Source: Actinomycetota bacterium
Lineage (GTDB): Bacteria; Actinomycetota; Acidimicrobiia; Acidimicrobiales; Microtrichaceae
Direction of reading: 5' to 3'
DNA length: 39,740 bases
Assembly: GCA_016870275.1 (NCBI GenBank)
Contig: VGBZ01000021.1
Coordinates: 1 to 39,740, forward strand
Shown in pieces: positions 32,246 to 39,386 of the stretch. A program made the translations under genes and the position numbers. The notes under the pieces are model-generated. The model was not told the origin of the DNA, searched no databases, and worked only from the letters and a program-made list of their open reading frames with translations. How positions within the stretch are numbered: position 1 is the stretch's first letter; each line of letters starts with the position of its first letter.

Positions 32246-33490
32246 GTGATCCCGCTCGCCGAGGCCCAGGACCACCTGCGACGGCACCTCGGTCCCCTCG
32301 ACCACGTCGAGCTGCCTCTCGCTCGGGCCTCAGGTGCGGTGGCGGCCGCTCCGGTTCGGGCACTGGTGTCCTCGCCACCGTTCGACAACAGCGCCGTCGA
32401 CGGTTACGCCCTTGGTGAGGTCACCGGTGAGCGATGCCACATCGCCGGGTCGGTTGCGGCGGGGGAGTTCAGTGACGAGCCCCTCACTCCTGGCACCGCC
32501 CGGAGGATCACCACCGGTGCTCCCGTTCCGCCGGGGACCTTCGCTGTGGCGATGCAGGAGCGGGCCCGGGTGATCGACGACGGAGCCGGCGTCGTGTTCG
32601 ATTCGCTACCTGCGGCCGGTGAGAACATCCGTCGCGCCGCCGAGGACTTCGCCGTCGGTGACATCGTGATCAACGAATCTCAACTCCTCGGCCCAGCGCA
32701 CCTCGGCCTCATCGCTGCTGCCGGGTACGGTTCCCTGAGCGTGGTCCGCCAGCCGGTCGTCGGGGTGTGTTCCACCGGCGCCGAACTCGTCGAACCCGGC
32801 GCCCCGATCAGCGGGGGTCAGATTCCCGACACCAACCGGATCGTCATCGCCGCCCTGCTCGCCGCTGCAGGAGTGGAGTGCGTCGACCTGGGACGAACCG
32901 GGGACGAACCCGCACGGGTGCGGGCGCACCTCGCTGAGTCGACGGACCGGGTCGACGTGATCGTCACCACCGGCGGTGTGTCGGTTGGTGAGTTCGATCC
33001 GGTACGGGCCGTTCTCGAGGGCACCGATGGCGCCCGCTGGATGCAGGTGGCAATCAAGCCGGCCAAGCCCTTTGCCTTCGGAACCATCGACGGGGTCCCA
33101 GTGCTGGGCCTCCCCGGCAACCCGGTCAGCGCCGTGGTGGCGTTCGAACTCTTCGTCCGGCCTGCGCTGTCGTTGCTCGGTGGTGGATCGTTCGAGATGA
33201 CACCGACCCGGCCGGCGCTCGCCGCCGAACGGTTCCGGCGCCGCCCCGACGGGAAGGTGCACTACGTGCGGGTTCGGACCGTCGAGCAGTCCTCCCGGGA
33301 CGAACCCGGATCACCGAGCCGGGTGGCGCCGGTGGCCGCGCAGGGCTCCCACCAACTCGCCGGACTGGCGCTCGCTGACGGCCTCGGCGTCCTCGCCGAC
33401 GGCGATGGTCTCGATGTCGGCGAGACCATCAACGTGCTGCCGTTGCGCTGGGCGCCTCGAACGACGAGCCGGACGGAGGCCCGGCGGTGA
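32246..33490 (+). CDS. moeA: MoeA-type molybdopterin molybdenumtransferase (gephyrin/Glp-like)
   Basis: A 414-aa protein of the MoeA/gephyrin E-domain family, which inserts molybdate into adenylated molybdopterin. The key motifs are all present: PPFDNSAVDGYAL, RITTGAPVPPG, GENIRRAAEDF, CSTGAELVEPG, DTNRIV, TTGGVSVGEFD and IKPAKPFAFG...GLPGNPVSA. The start is the GTG at 32246, seven nucleotides after CAGGCT. Its stop overlaps the moaA start (TGATG), so the two are coupled. In corynebacteria a MoeA paralog called Glp, encoded next to galU, binds FtsZ and the membrane protein GlpR. Synteny raises the same possibility here, but the intact motifs and moaA/moaC neighbours argue that the enzyme function is kept. 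Confidence 0.94.
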   Translation: MIPLAEAQDHLRRHLGPLDHVELPLARASGAVAAAPVRALVSSPPFDNSAVDGYALGEVTGERCHIAGSVAAGEFSDEPLTPGTARRITTGAPVPPGTFAVAMQERARVIDDGAGVVFDSLPAAGENIRRAAEDFAVGDIVINESQLLGPAHLGLIAAAGYGSLSVVRQPVVGVCSTGAELVEPGAPISGGQIPDTNRIVIAALLAAAGVECVDLGRTGDEPARVRAHLAESTDRVDVIVTTGGVSVGEFDPVRAVLEGTDGARWMQVAIKPAKPFAFGTIDGVPVLGLPGNPVSAVVAFELFVRPALSLLGGGSFEMTPTRPALAAERFRRRPDGKVHYVRVRTVEQSSRDEPGSPSRVAPVAAQGSHQLAGLALADGLGVLADGDGLDVGETINVLPLRWAPRTTSRTEARR

Positions 33491-34512
33491 TGTCCTCGCC
33501 GTTGGTCGACGGGTTCGGACGGATCCACCGCGACCTCCGGATCTCGGTCACGGACCGATGTGACTTCCGCTGCGACTACTGCATGCCCGAGGAGGGTCTC
33601 GAGTGGCTCGAGCGATCCGAGATCCTCACGTTCGAGGAGATCGAGCAGGTGGCGAGGATCTGTGTCGAGCGCCTCGGGGTCGAGTCGATCCGCCTCACGG
33701 GCGGCGAGCCGACCGTACGCGCCGGGTTGGTGGACCTCGTCGGTCGACTCTCGACGCTCGATGTGGATCTGGCACTCACGACGAACGGGGCCCGACTCGC
33801 ATCGATGGCGGAACCGTTGAGAGCGGCTGGCCTCCGTCGGGTGAACATCTCGCTCGACACGCTGCAACCCGACCGTTTCGAGCGGATCACCCGACGCGAC
33901 CGACTCGAGGATGTCCTGGCCGGAATCGACGCAGCGATCGGTGTGGGACTCGATCCGGTCAAGGTCAACTGCGTCGTGGTTCGCGGTGTGAACGACGACG
34001 AGGTCGTCGATCTCGCGACGTTCGGCCGTGACCGGAACATCACGGTGCGTTTCATCGAGTTCATGCCCCTCGATGCTGCTGGGAACTGGGACCGATCATC
34101 TGTGGTCGGCCTCAACGAGATCGTGTCGAGGATCCACCAGGTGCATCCGCTCGAACCATCGACCCGTGGTCACCAGCCGGCGAGTCGATTCCGCTACCTC
34201 GACGGCCGAGGTGAGGTGGGCGTCATTCCGAGCGTCACTGCGCCGTTCTGTGGAGACTGTGATCGGTTGCGTCTGACCGCCGATGGTGAGCTCCGGGCGT
34301 GCCTGTTCTCCACCGAGGGCACCGACCTGCGGCCGTGGTTGCGGCCGGAGGAGAGCGACTCCGGTCAGGGCCCGGATCGTGGCCACGGCGGCCTCGACGA
34401 TCAGCTCGAGGCCGAGGTCCGTCGGGTGGTGGCCGGGAAGTGGGCAGGTCACGGCATCTCCAGAGTCGATTTCGTCCGACCTCGGCGCTCGATGTCGCAG
34501 ATCGGCGGCTGA
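33490..34512 (+). CDS. moaA: GTP 3',8-cyclase MoaA
   Basis: A 340-aa radical SAM enzyme that rearranges GTP in the first step of molybdenum cofactor synthesis. The ATG at 33490 overlaps the moeA stop (TGATG); a GTG directly before it is also possible. The radical-SAM cluster motif is CDFRCDYC (Cys24, Cys28, Cys31), with RLTGGEPTVRAG and NISLDTLQPDRF following. The second [4Fe-4S] site is FCGDCDRLRL...LRAC. The protein ends in Gly-Gly, the conserved C-terminal GG needed for activity in this family. An insert rich in Asp/Gly/His lies after WLRPEE. MoaC, the partner enzyme that processes the MoaA product, is the next gene. Confidence 0.96.
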   Translation: MSSPLVDGFGRIHRDLRISVTDRCDFRCDYCMPEEGLEWLERSEILTFEEIEQVARICVERLGVESIRLTGGEPTVRAGLVDLVGRLSTLDVDLALTTNGARLASMAEPLRAAGLRRVNISLDTLQPDRFERITRRDRLEDVLAGIDAAIGVGLDPVKVNCVVVRGVNDDEVVDLATFGRDRNITVRFIEFMPLDAAGNWDRSSVVGLNEIVSRIHQVHPLEPSTRGHQPASRFRYLDGRGEVGVIPSVTAPFCGDCDRLRLTADGELRACLFSTEGTDLRPWLRPEESDSGQGPDRGHGGLDDQLEAEVRRVVAGKWAGHGISRVDFVRPRRSMSQIGG

Positions 34513-34534
34513 GCGTCTGATGGTGGCGCCCGCC

Positions 34535-34540
34535 TAGAAT
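34535..34540 (+). promoter_or_regulatory. TAGAAT -10 hexamer, leaderless start of moaC
   Basis: TAGAAT ends 7 nt before the ATG at 34548, in the 35-bp gap after moaA. This suggests moaC also has its own transcript. Confidence 0.5.
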
Positions 34541-34547
34541 CCCTCCG

Positions 34548-35048
34548 ATGCCGGAACACGCCCTGACCCACCTCGATCCGCTCGGGCGAGCTCGCATGGT
34601 CGACGTCACCCCGAAGGATCCGACGCACCGCCGCGCTTTGGCCCGCGGCCGGGTCCTCATGGAGTCCGAGACCACCTCGTTGGTCGCCCGCGGTGCAGTT
34701 TCCAAGGGCGATGTCCTCTCGGTGGCCCGAGTCGCAGGAATCCAGGCCGCCAAGCGGGCTGCGGACCTGATTCCGCTCTGTCATCCCCTGTTGGTCGGTT
34801 CGGTCCTGGTCAATTTCCGCATCGAGGACGCCTTCATCGAGGTCGAGGCGCAAGTGGATACGGTGGACCGGACCGGCGTCGAGATGGAGGCGCTGACGGC
34901 GGTGACCGTCGCCTGCCTGACCATCTACGACATGTGCAAGTCCGTCGACAGGACCATGGAGATCACCGAGATCGCCCTGTGGGAGAAGACCGGCGGGCAA
35001 GCCGGCACGTTCCGCCGGGAGGAACACCTCGCCGACGACGCCCCCTGA
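34548..35048 (+). CDS. moaC: Cyclic pyranopterin monophosphate synthase
   Basis: A 166-aa enzyme that converts the MoaA product, 3',8-cyclo-dihydro-GTP, into cyclic pyranopterin monophosphate. The family signature is intact: RMVDVTPKD at the N-terminus, AKRAADLIPLCHPLLVG in the middle (catalytic His), GVEMEALTAVTVACLTIYDMCKSVDRTMEI with the catalytic Asp and Lys, and LWEKTGG near the end. Length is typical. It is preceded at 7 nt by TAGAAT, so it may be leaderless. The later steps (MoaD, MoaE, MoeB) are not in the window, so the moco set is split across the genome or incomplete. Confidence 0.96.
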   Translation: MPEHALTHLDPLGRARMVDVTPKDPTHRRALARGRVLMESETTSLVARGAVSKGDVLSVARVAGIQAAKRAADLIPLCHPLLVGSVLVNFRIEDAFIEVEAQVDTVDRTGVEMEALTAVTVACLTIYDMCKSVDRTMEITEIALWEKTGGQAGTFRREEHLADDAP

Positions 35049-35058
35049 CACGGCGTCG

Positions 35059-35074
35059 TGGCCGGTGCCGGCCA
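35059..35074 (+). terminator. Hairpin downstream of moaC
   Basis: TGGCCG (35059-35064), loop GTGC, CGGCCA (35069-35074) form a perfect 6-bp GC-rich stem 11 bp after the moaC stop. There is no T-run. Confidence 0.45.
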
Positions 35075-35152
35075 ACGGGAGCCACCCTTCAGGCGATCGG
35101 CATGGACATGTGGTGTCCGCTCGGTGGACGTCCGGGTGGCCTAACGTGGGGA

Positions 35153-35194
35153 ATGGATGACAACCGTGTAGTTCGTCACCGGTTTGTAATGTAG
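35153..35194 (+). CDS. Possible 13-codon leader ORF upstream of the SepX/GlpR-like gene
   Basis: ATG at 35153 to TAG at 35192-35194 encodes 13 residues beginning MDDNRVVRHR. TAACGT (35142-35147) lies 5 nt upstream of its ATG. It overlaps the proposed -35 of the next gene, so both cannot easily operate as drawn. It may be chance. Confidence 0.2.
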   Translation: MDDNRVVRHRFVM

Positions 35195-35212
35195 TTCCGG
35201 GCGGACTAGGTT
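35184..35212 (+). promoter_or_regulatory. Promoter of the SepX/GlpR-like gene
   Basis: TTGTAA (35184-35189) and TAGGTT (35207-35212) are 17 bp apart, predicting a start near 35219 and a leader of about 70 nt. A 6-bp hairpin, CCACCC-CCCA-GGGTGG (35220-35235), would sit at the very 5' end of the RNA. Confidence 0.5.
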
Positions 35213-35287
35213 GCGGTCACCACCCCCCAGGGTGGCCATCCGTCAGGGCAGGCGGTCGTCCAGAGGGGCGAAAGGACCATCGAGCAC

Positions 35288-35914
35288 ATGACGATCTCCA
35301 CGCTGGTACTGCTGGCGCTCGCCGCGGTCTGGGCAGTCGTTCTGGCACCCGAGTTCCTGCGCCGTACTGGCTCGTTGCGAACTGGTGACAGCGTTTCGAC
35401 GTTCGCCCGGCAGTTGTCGTCACTCGGGCGGAACGTCGCCGCTCGGCGCCCGGATGCCGGAAGCGCCTTCGGCCAGGGTCTGGCGAACATCCCGCTGGCC
35501 CGTTCGGCCGAGGTCGTCGACCTCCGCTCTCGTCAGACCGCTGCACCGGCTTCGACCGCTTCGCCGGCGGTTCGCCGTCGCCGCCAGGAGGTGATCGGAG
35601 GGCTCGTTGCTGCTGCAGTGCTGACCCTGTTGTGCACGATCGCGTTCGGTGGAGCGTTCATCGTGGTCCACCTCCTCGTCGACGCACTCCTCGTTGCCTA
35701 CCTGTACCTGTTGTTCCGGTTGGTGAGCGGCACGCCGGGTCGTGCAGCAACGGCAGCGACGAGCGGTGAACGGTCGCTGGAGCATCGGACGACGCCCGTG
35801 ATCGATCTGACTGCTCGACCCTCCGTCGCTGCAGCTCTGTACGACCCCTACGACGACGCCGGTCTGGCCATCACCCGGGTGACGCCGATCCCAGCGCGCC
35901 GCGCCGCCAACTGA
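35288..35914 (+). CDS. SepX/GlpR-like membrane protein
   Basis: A 208-aa membrane protein. The ATG at 35288 follows AAAGGA. It begins with a transmembrane helix (LVLLALAAVWAVVLAPEFLRR) and a short amphipathic stretch, DSVSTFARQLSSLGR. A polar linker leads to an Arg patch (RRRRQEV) and a pair of helices (about 102-142), then a cytoplasmic tail. The helix ending in AVWAVVLAP-x-FLRR followed by STFARQL resembles the N-terminus of Streptomyces SepX and corynebacterial GlpR, membrane proteins of the division machinery that interact with SepF or the MoeA-like Glp. Synteny with galU and moeA supports this; in mycobacteria the equivalent place holds Rv0996. This is inference from pattern and gene order and needs a profile search. 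Confidence 0.65.
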   Translation: MTISTLVLLALAAVWAVVLAPEFLRRTGSLRTGDSVSTFARQLSSLGRNVAARRPDAGSAFGQGLANIPLARSAEVVDLRSRQTAAPASTASPAVRRRRQEVIGGLVAAAVLTLLCTIAFGGAFIVVHLLVDALLVAYLYLLFRLVSGTPGRAATAATSGERSLEHRTTPVIDLTARPSVAAALYDPYDDAGLAITRVTPIPARRAAN

Positions 35915-35940
35915 CCCCTGCCGATCCCGTCTGCTCTCAA

Positions 35941-35970
35941 CTGTCAGCCGGTCGGGTGAATCGCTACACT
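35941..35970 (+). promoter_or_regulatory. tRNA-Ala promoter
   Basis: CTGTCA (35941-35946) and TACACT (35965-35970) are 18 bp apart and end 11 bp before the mature tRNA 5' end. Confidence 0.5.
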
Positions 35971-35981
35971 CCACCATCTGC

Positions 35982-36055
35982 GGGGGTGTAGCTCAGTTGG
36001 CTAGAGCGCTTCGGTCGCATCGAAGAGGCCAGGGGTTCGAATCCCCTCACCTCCA
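35982..36055 (+). tRNA. tRNA-Ala (anticodon CGC)
   Basis: A 74-nt cloverleaf without encoded CCA. The acceptor stem GGGGGTG pairs with CACCTCC and contains the G3-U70 wobble that is the alanine identity element. D-stem GCTC/GAGC, anticodon stem CTTCG/CGAAG around loop GTCGCAT (U33, anticodon CGC), a five-base variable loop, and T-stem AGGGG/CCCCT around TTCGAAT are all complete. Discriminator base is A. It reads GCG codons, which are frequent in such a GC-rich genome. Confidence 0.95.
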
Positions 36056-36200
36056 CTCCTCGCAGTGGTCTCGTCGACGCCGTCGGGTCCACGGCGGGCC
36101 TGAACGATGCGAGTTGCGCTCGTGGTGACGGCCTCCGGCAACTCGCCGGCGGCGTCGCTCCGCTGCGATTCGATCTGCTTCAGAGAGTCGCCCGGCGGTC

Positions 36201-37097
36201 GTGGTGGCTGAGTCGCACCGGTTGACCTTTGCCGACTGGGCGGAACGCCGGCGGATGGTGATGTCCGGCGGAATCGAAGTGGCGACCTACGACGTGGCCG
36301 GGACGCCCGGTCCCGGCCGCACGGTCGTGACCTTCCTGCACGGCTACCCGTCGTCGTCGCTCGACGTGCTCCCGGTGACGGACCTCCTCCCCGAGGATGT
36401 GGCCGTGCTCGCAGTCGACTTCCCCGGGTTCGGAGCGTCTGACAAACCGCTCGGTCACGAGTGGAGCATCGCTGCGTGCGCTGATGCGGTCGAGGCGGCG
36501 TGGCGCGACCGAGGCGTGGTCGATGCGGTCCTCGTCGCCCACGACTACGGAGTCTCCCCGGCACAGGAGTTGCTGGCGCGTGACTGCGAGGGTGGTGGGA
36601 TCGTCGGGATCGGCGGGGTCGTCTGGCACAACGGCGGCATCTATGCGGACCTCCACCGTCCCACGGTCGGACAGCAGTTGTTGTTGGACCCGGATCACGG
36701 GGCGGAGGTCGCTGCGGGCCTCACACCCGAGTTGTTCCGCAGCGGTGTGGAGGTCACCTGGGGTCGGCGAGTGCCACTCGACGAGTTCGCCGTGGAACAG
36801 ATGTGGGCGTCCATGGCCGAGGGCGGTGGGGTGTTCCGGGCACACGAGTTGCTGCACTACGTCGCTGAACGTCGGGAGTTCGCCGAGCGGTGGGCCGGTG
36901 CAATGGAGTCGCACTCGTCGCCATCGTGGTTCGTCTGGGGGGATCTCGATCCGGTCAGTGGTGCGCACATGATCGAACGGGTCCAGACCAACATGCAGGC
37001 TGCCGTGGTGAGGCGACTCGCCGATGTTGGGCACTGGCCGACGCTCGAGGCGCCAGAGGAGTGTTCCCGTGCGGTCCTCGAGGCGCTCAGTCGTTGA
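36201..37097 (+). CDS. Alpha/beta-hydrolase, epoxide hydrolase/haloalkane dehalogenase-like
   Basis: A 298-aa alpha/beta-fold hydrolase. The N-terminal half carries LHGYPSSS, the HGxP motif whose backbone forms the oxyanion hole, and VAVDFPGFGASDKP. The nucleophile elbow reads AHDYGVS, with Asp instead of Ser; this points to epoxide hydrolase or haloalkane dehalogenase chemistry rather than esterase. FVWGDLDPVSG supplies the acid-residue region and VGHWPTLEAPEECS the catalytic His. No signal peptide is visible. The start codon is one of two adjacent GTGs (36201 or 36204), without a strong ribosome site. Substrate unknown. It follows the tRNA by 145 bp, in which I see no other gene. Confidence 0.87.
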   Translation: MVAESHRLTFADWAERRRMVMSGGIEVATYDVAGTPGPGRTVVTFLHGYPSSSLDVLPVTDLLPEDVAVLAVDFPGFGASDKPLGHEWSIAACADAVEAAWRDRGVVDAVLVAHDYGVSPAQELLARDCEGGGIVGIGGVVWHNGGIYADLHRPTVGQQLLLDPDHGAEVAAGLTPELFRSGVEVTWGRRVPLDEFAVEQMWASMAEGGGVFRAHELLHYVAERREFAERWAGAMESHSSPSWFVWGDLDPVSGAHMIERVQTNMQAAVVRRLADVGHWPTLEAPEECSRAVLEALSR

Positions 37098-37124
37098 GAC
37101 CCCGAGTTGCCACGAGCGCCACGT

Positions 37125-37613
37125 TCAGCTCCACGTGCCGATGATCGGCTGGGCCAGTCGGAGGCGCTCTTCGTAGTGCTCCTCCCACGGGAGCCAGCCC
37201 CGCCGGTCGGGCCAGACGAACTGCTGCATCCGGTACTCGCCACCCTCGTTGATCAGGTCGAGTGACGGGAACATGCCGCCGCACTCGACCGGGTCGACGT
37301 CGAGCAGGCAGCAGCGCAGGTCGCCGTCGAGCAGACCGGAGAACAACTGGCCCACCGGCAGGCTGACGCCGGCACGGTGCTGGTCGGCGATGATCCCGAG
37401 CAGGCCCCGGGCTGCGACCGGCCGGAGACCGATGATGACCACCTCGGGCGACCCGAACGTGGGCTCGAAGCCGATCGTGTAGGTGTAGGACGGCTGCGGT
37501 TCGGGTTCCTCCACCGCGGGCACCGGTTCGGCGGCCCACCCCTGCTCCTCGATGATCCAGCGGATCTTGTCGAGGTGGTCCATGTTCCGGTCGGGAAACA
37601 CGTCGTCGGTCAC
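37125..37613 (-). CDS. DUF4262-type protein
   Basis: A 162-aa cytoplasmic protein resembling DUF4262. The GTG at 37613 overlaps the upstream ligase stop (GTGA), so translation is coupled. It has DHLDKIRWIIEEQGWAAEPV at the N-terminus, then SYTYTIGFEPTFGSPEVVIIGL, the strand-turn pattern typical of the family, and GIIADQHRAGVSL. CCLLDVDPVECGG provides a Cys pair and the C-terminus is Trp-rich (FVWPDRRGWLPWEEHYEERL). The family has no known function. Coupling to an acyl-CoA-ligase-like gene is the only clue. An internal ATG at 37583 is an alternative start. Confidence 0.82.
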   Translation of the reverse strand: MTDDVFPDRNMDHLDKIRWIIEEQGWAAEPVPAVEEPEPQPSYTYTIGFEPTFGSPEVVIIGLRPVAARGLLGIIADQHRAGVSLPVGQLFSGLLDGDLRCCLLDVDPVECGGMFPSLDLINEGGEYRMQQFVWPDRRGWLPWEEHYEERLRLAQPIIGTWS

Positions 37614-39169
37614 GTCGGGGGCTCCTCGGTCGTCTCGTCCGCTTCGGCGGTCGATCGGCTCTCTGGGCCGGCGAGCACCCATCGCCGCAGTGTGCGCCGA
37701 TCGAGCTTGTCGGCCGTGGTCAGGGGAAGGTGGTCGACCACGACGAGGTCGTGGGGGAGCTTGTGCCGGGCGAGTGCTCCGGCGGCGAAGCCCCGAAGCT
37801 CCTCCAACGTCGGCGTCGGTGCTGTCGGATCGGGCACGACGACGGCCACAGGAACCTCGCCGAGGACGTCGTCGGGCCGAGGTGCGACGGCGACGGCCTC
37901 GATGCCCGGGTGGGCCAGAAGAGCCGACTCCACCTCCACGGGAAACACGTTGTACCCACCCCGGATCATCATGTCGTTGCGTCTGCCGTCGATCACCACG
38001 CAACCACGAGGATCGACATGGGCGAGGTCGCCGGACCGCAACCATCCGTCGGAGTCGATCGTTGCTGCGGTTGCGGCCGAATCGTTCCAGTAGCCGCAAG
38101 TGACAGCAGCGGAGCGCAACTCGAGCTCGCCGGTCTCGCCACGTCGCATCGGTTGCCCGTCGTCGCCGACGATTCGTACCTCCACTCCGGGGCGGGGGCG
38201 CCCGACGGTGTGGAGTGCCTCGTCGTCCTCGGCGGTCTCGCTCGTGGCGAGGCCAACCCCTCCGGACTCGGTGGAGGAGTAGCGGATGGAATAGGAGGCG
38301 TTGAATCGTCGCCGAGCCTCGTCGACGAGCTGAGCGGAACTCGGCGCACCACCGACGATCAGACGCTCGACGCACCTGAGGTCGCGCTCGTCGAACGTGT
38401 CGGATCGCAGCATGAGGGAGATCTGTGCAGCGACACCACCGACGGTCGGCATCCGGTGTCGTTCGATGATCTCGAGGGCCTCGTCGGCGTTCCATCGGTC
38501 CATCACGCACAGCGTCGATGCCGTGCGGGCGTACCACGGCAGCTTCAGCGCCATCCCGACGTGCGCGAAGTGGGTTGATGCGAGCATCGCCGCACCACCG
38601 CCCCATGCACCTGCAGCCGTTCCCAGGTCGATCCGGGTCACGGCGTCGAGTTGGTCGGGACCGAACGAGGCCCCCTTCGGTCGTCCGGTGGTGCCGGAGG
38701 TGAAGCAGATGTTGGTGATCATTCCCCGTGGTGTCGTCGTGGTGAGCGTCGGCGACCCGCGGTGACGGAGTTCCTCGCACCGGCCACCGGGTTCGATCGT
38801 CGTCACGCTCGATCGCAGCGGCAGGCCCTCGACGCCCGTGGGGTCGGTCACGGTGAGGACGGGACGGACCAACGCCGCGGCCGCAGCGCGTTCCGGTGCT
38901 GCGAGATGTGAGGAGATCGCTGCGTGGATGGCTCCGATCCGGCTCAGCGAAACGGCCAGGATCAACCACTCGGCTCCCGACGGCAGGACGCTCGCCACGA
39001 CGTCACCCGGCTCGACCCCGGCGCCCGCCAGGCCGTGGCCCACCGAGTCTGCGAGCGCGTCGACATCGGCCCACGAGGTCGACGATCCGTTGTGGATCAC
39101 TGCCGCTGTCCCGGGGAACCGCGCTGCGGCCTGACGAACGGCGGCATCGAGCGGTGACGGATCGCCCAT
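37610..39169 (-). CDS. AMP-dependent acyl-CoA synthetase/ligase
   Basis: A 519-aa adenylate-forming enzyme of the ANL superfamily, which activates a carboxylic acid as acyl-AMP and transfers it to CoA. Motifs are in order: ICFTSGTTGRPKGASF (phosphate loop), YSIRYSSTESGG, VGRPRPGVEVRI, SDGWLRSGDLAHVDPRGCVVIDGRRNDMMIRGGYNVFPVEVES (hinge and A8), and the C-terminal Lys in TTADKLDRRTLR. The ATG at 39169 overlaps the stop of a possible 23-codon leader reading frame. In-frame GTGs at 39172 and 39199 are alternatives, and upstream sequence in this frame does not look like protein. The DUF4262 gene follows by a GTGA overlap. Acid substrate unknown. Confidence 0.93.
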   Translation of the reverse strand: MGDPSPLDAAVRQAAARFPGTAAVIHNGSSTSWADVDALADSVGHGLAGAGVEPGDVVASVLPSGAEWLILAVSLSRIGAIHAAISSHLAAPERAAAAALVRPVLTVTDPTGVEGLPLRSSVTTIEPGGRCEELRHRGSPTLTTTTPRGMITNICFTSGTTGRPKGASFGPDQLDAVTRIDLGTAAGAWGGGAAMLASTHFAHVGMALKLPWYARTASTLCVMDRWNADEALEIIERHRMPTVGGVAAQISLMLRSDTFDERDLRCVERLIVGGAPSSAQLVDEARRRFNASYSIRYSSTESGGVGLATSETAEDDEALHTVGRPRPGVEVRIVGDDGQPMRRGETGELELRSAAVTCGYWNDSAATAATIDSDGWLRSGDLAHVDPRGCVVIDGRRNDMMIRGGYNVFPVEVESALLAHPGIEAVAVAPRPDDVLGEVPVAVVVPDPTAPTPTLEELRGFAAGALARHKLPHDLVVVDHLPLTTADKLDRRTLRRWVLAGPESRSTAEADETTEEPPT

Positions 39170-39240
39170 CACCGGGTCGACGCCGGTACTGCGATCCACG
39201 AGCCTCGAGCGTTCACGGATCGTTGGGCGGGTTGGTTCAC
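39169..39240 (-). CDS. Possible leaderless 23-aa leader peptide, coupled to the ligase
   Basis: GTG at 39240 follows TACGAT by 6 nt, the pattern of leaderless genes in this window. The frame runs 23 codons (starts VNQPAQRSV, ends PASTR) and its TGA overlaps the ATG of the ligase (TGATG at 39171-39167). This could be a translated leader that couples to the ligase. Length and composition are unremarkable, so chance remains possible. Confidence 0.35.
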   Translation of the reverse strand: MNQPAQRSVNARGSWIAVPASTR

Positions 39241-39246
39241 GACGGG

Positions 39247-39252
39247 ATCGTA
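39247..39252 (-). promoter_or_regulatory. TACGAT -10 hexamer before the ligase leader ORF
   Basis: Minus-strand TACGAT ends 6 nt before the GTG at 39240. A transcript from here would carry about 70 nt before the ligase ATG. Confidence 0.4.
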
Positions 39253-39386
39253 TGCAGATGCGGTGCTTGACGAGCGACGACAGCGCCCGGGGGAGGGCCG
39301 GAAGGTCAAGGGTTCGCCCGAGTTCGTCGATGTTGCATGTGAGCCGGACGGACGAACCGACCGGGGACGAGGAACAGAAACGCAAC

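Noticed and set aside
35982-36200. Integration site of a genomic island at tRNA-Ala
   Set aside because: No integrase and no direct repeat of the tRNA 3' end were seen in the following sequence; neighbours look chromosomal.
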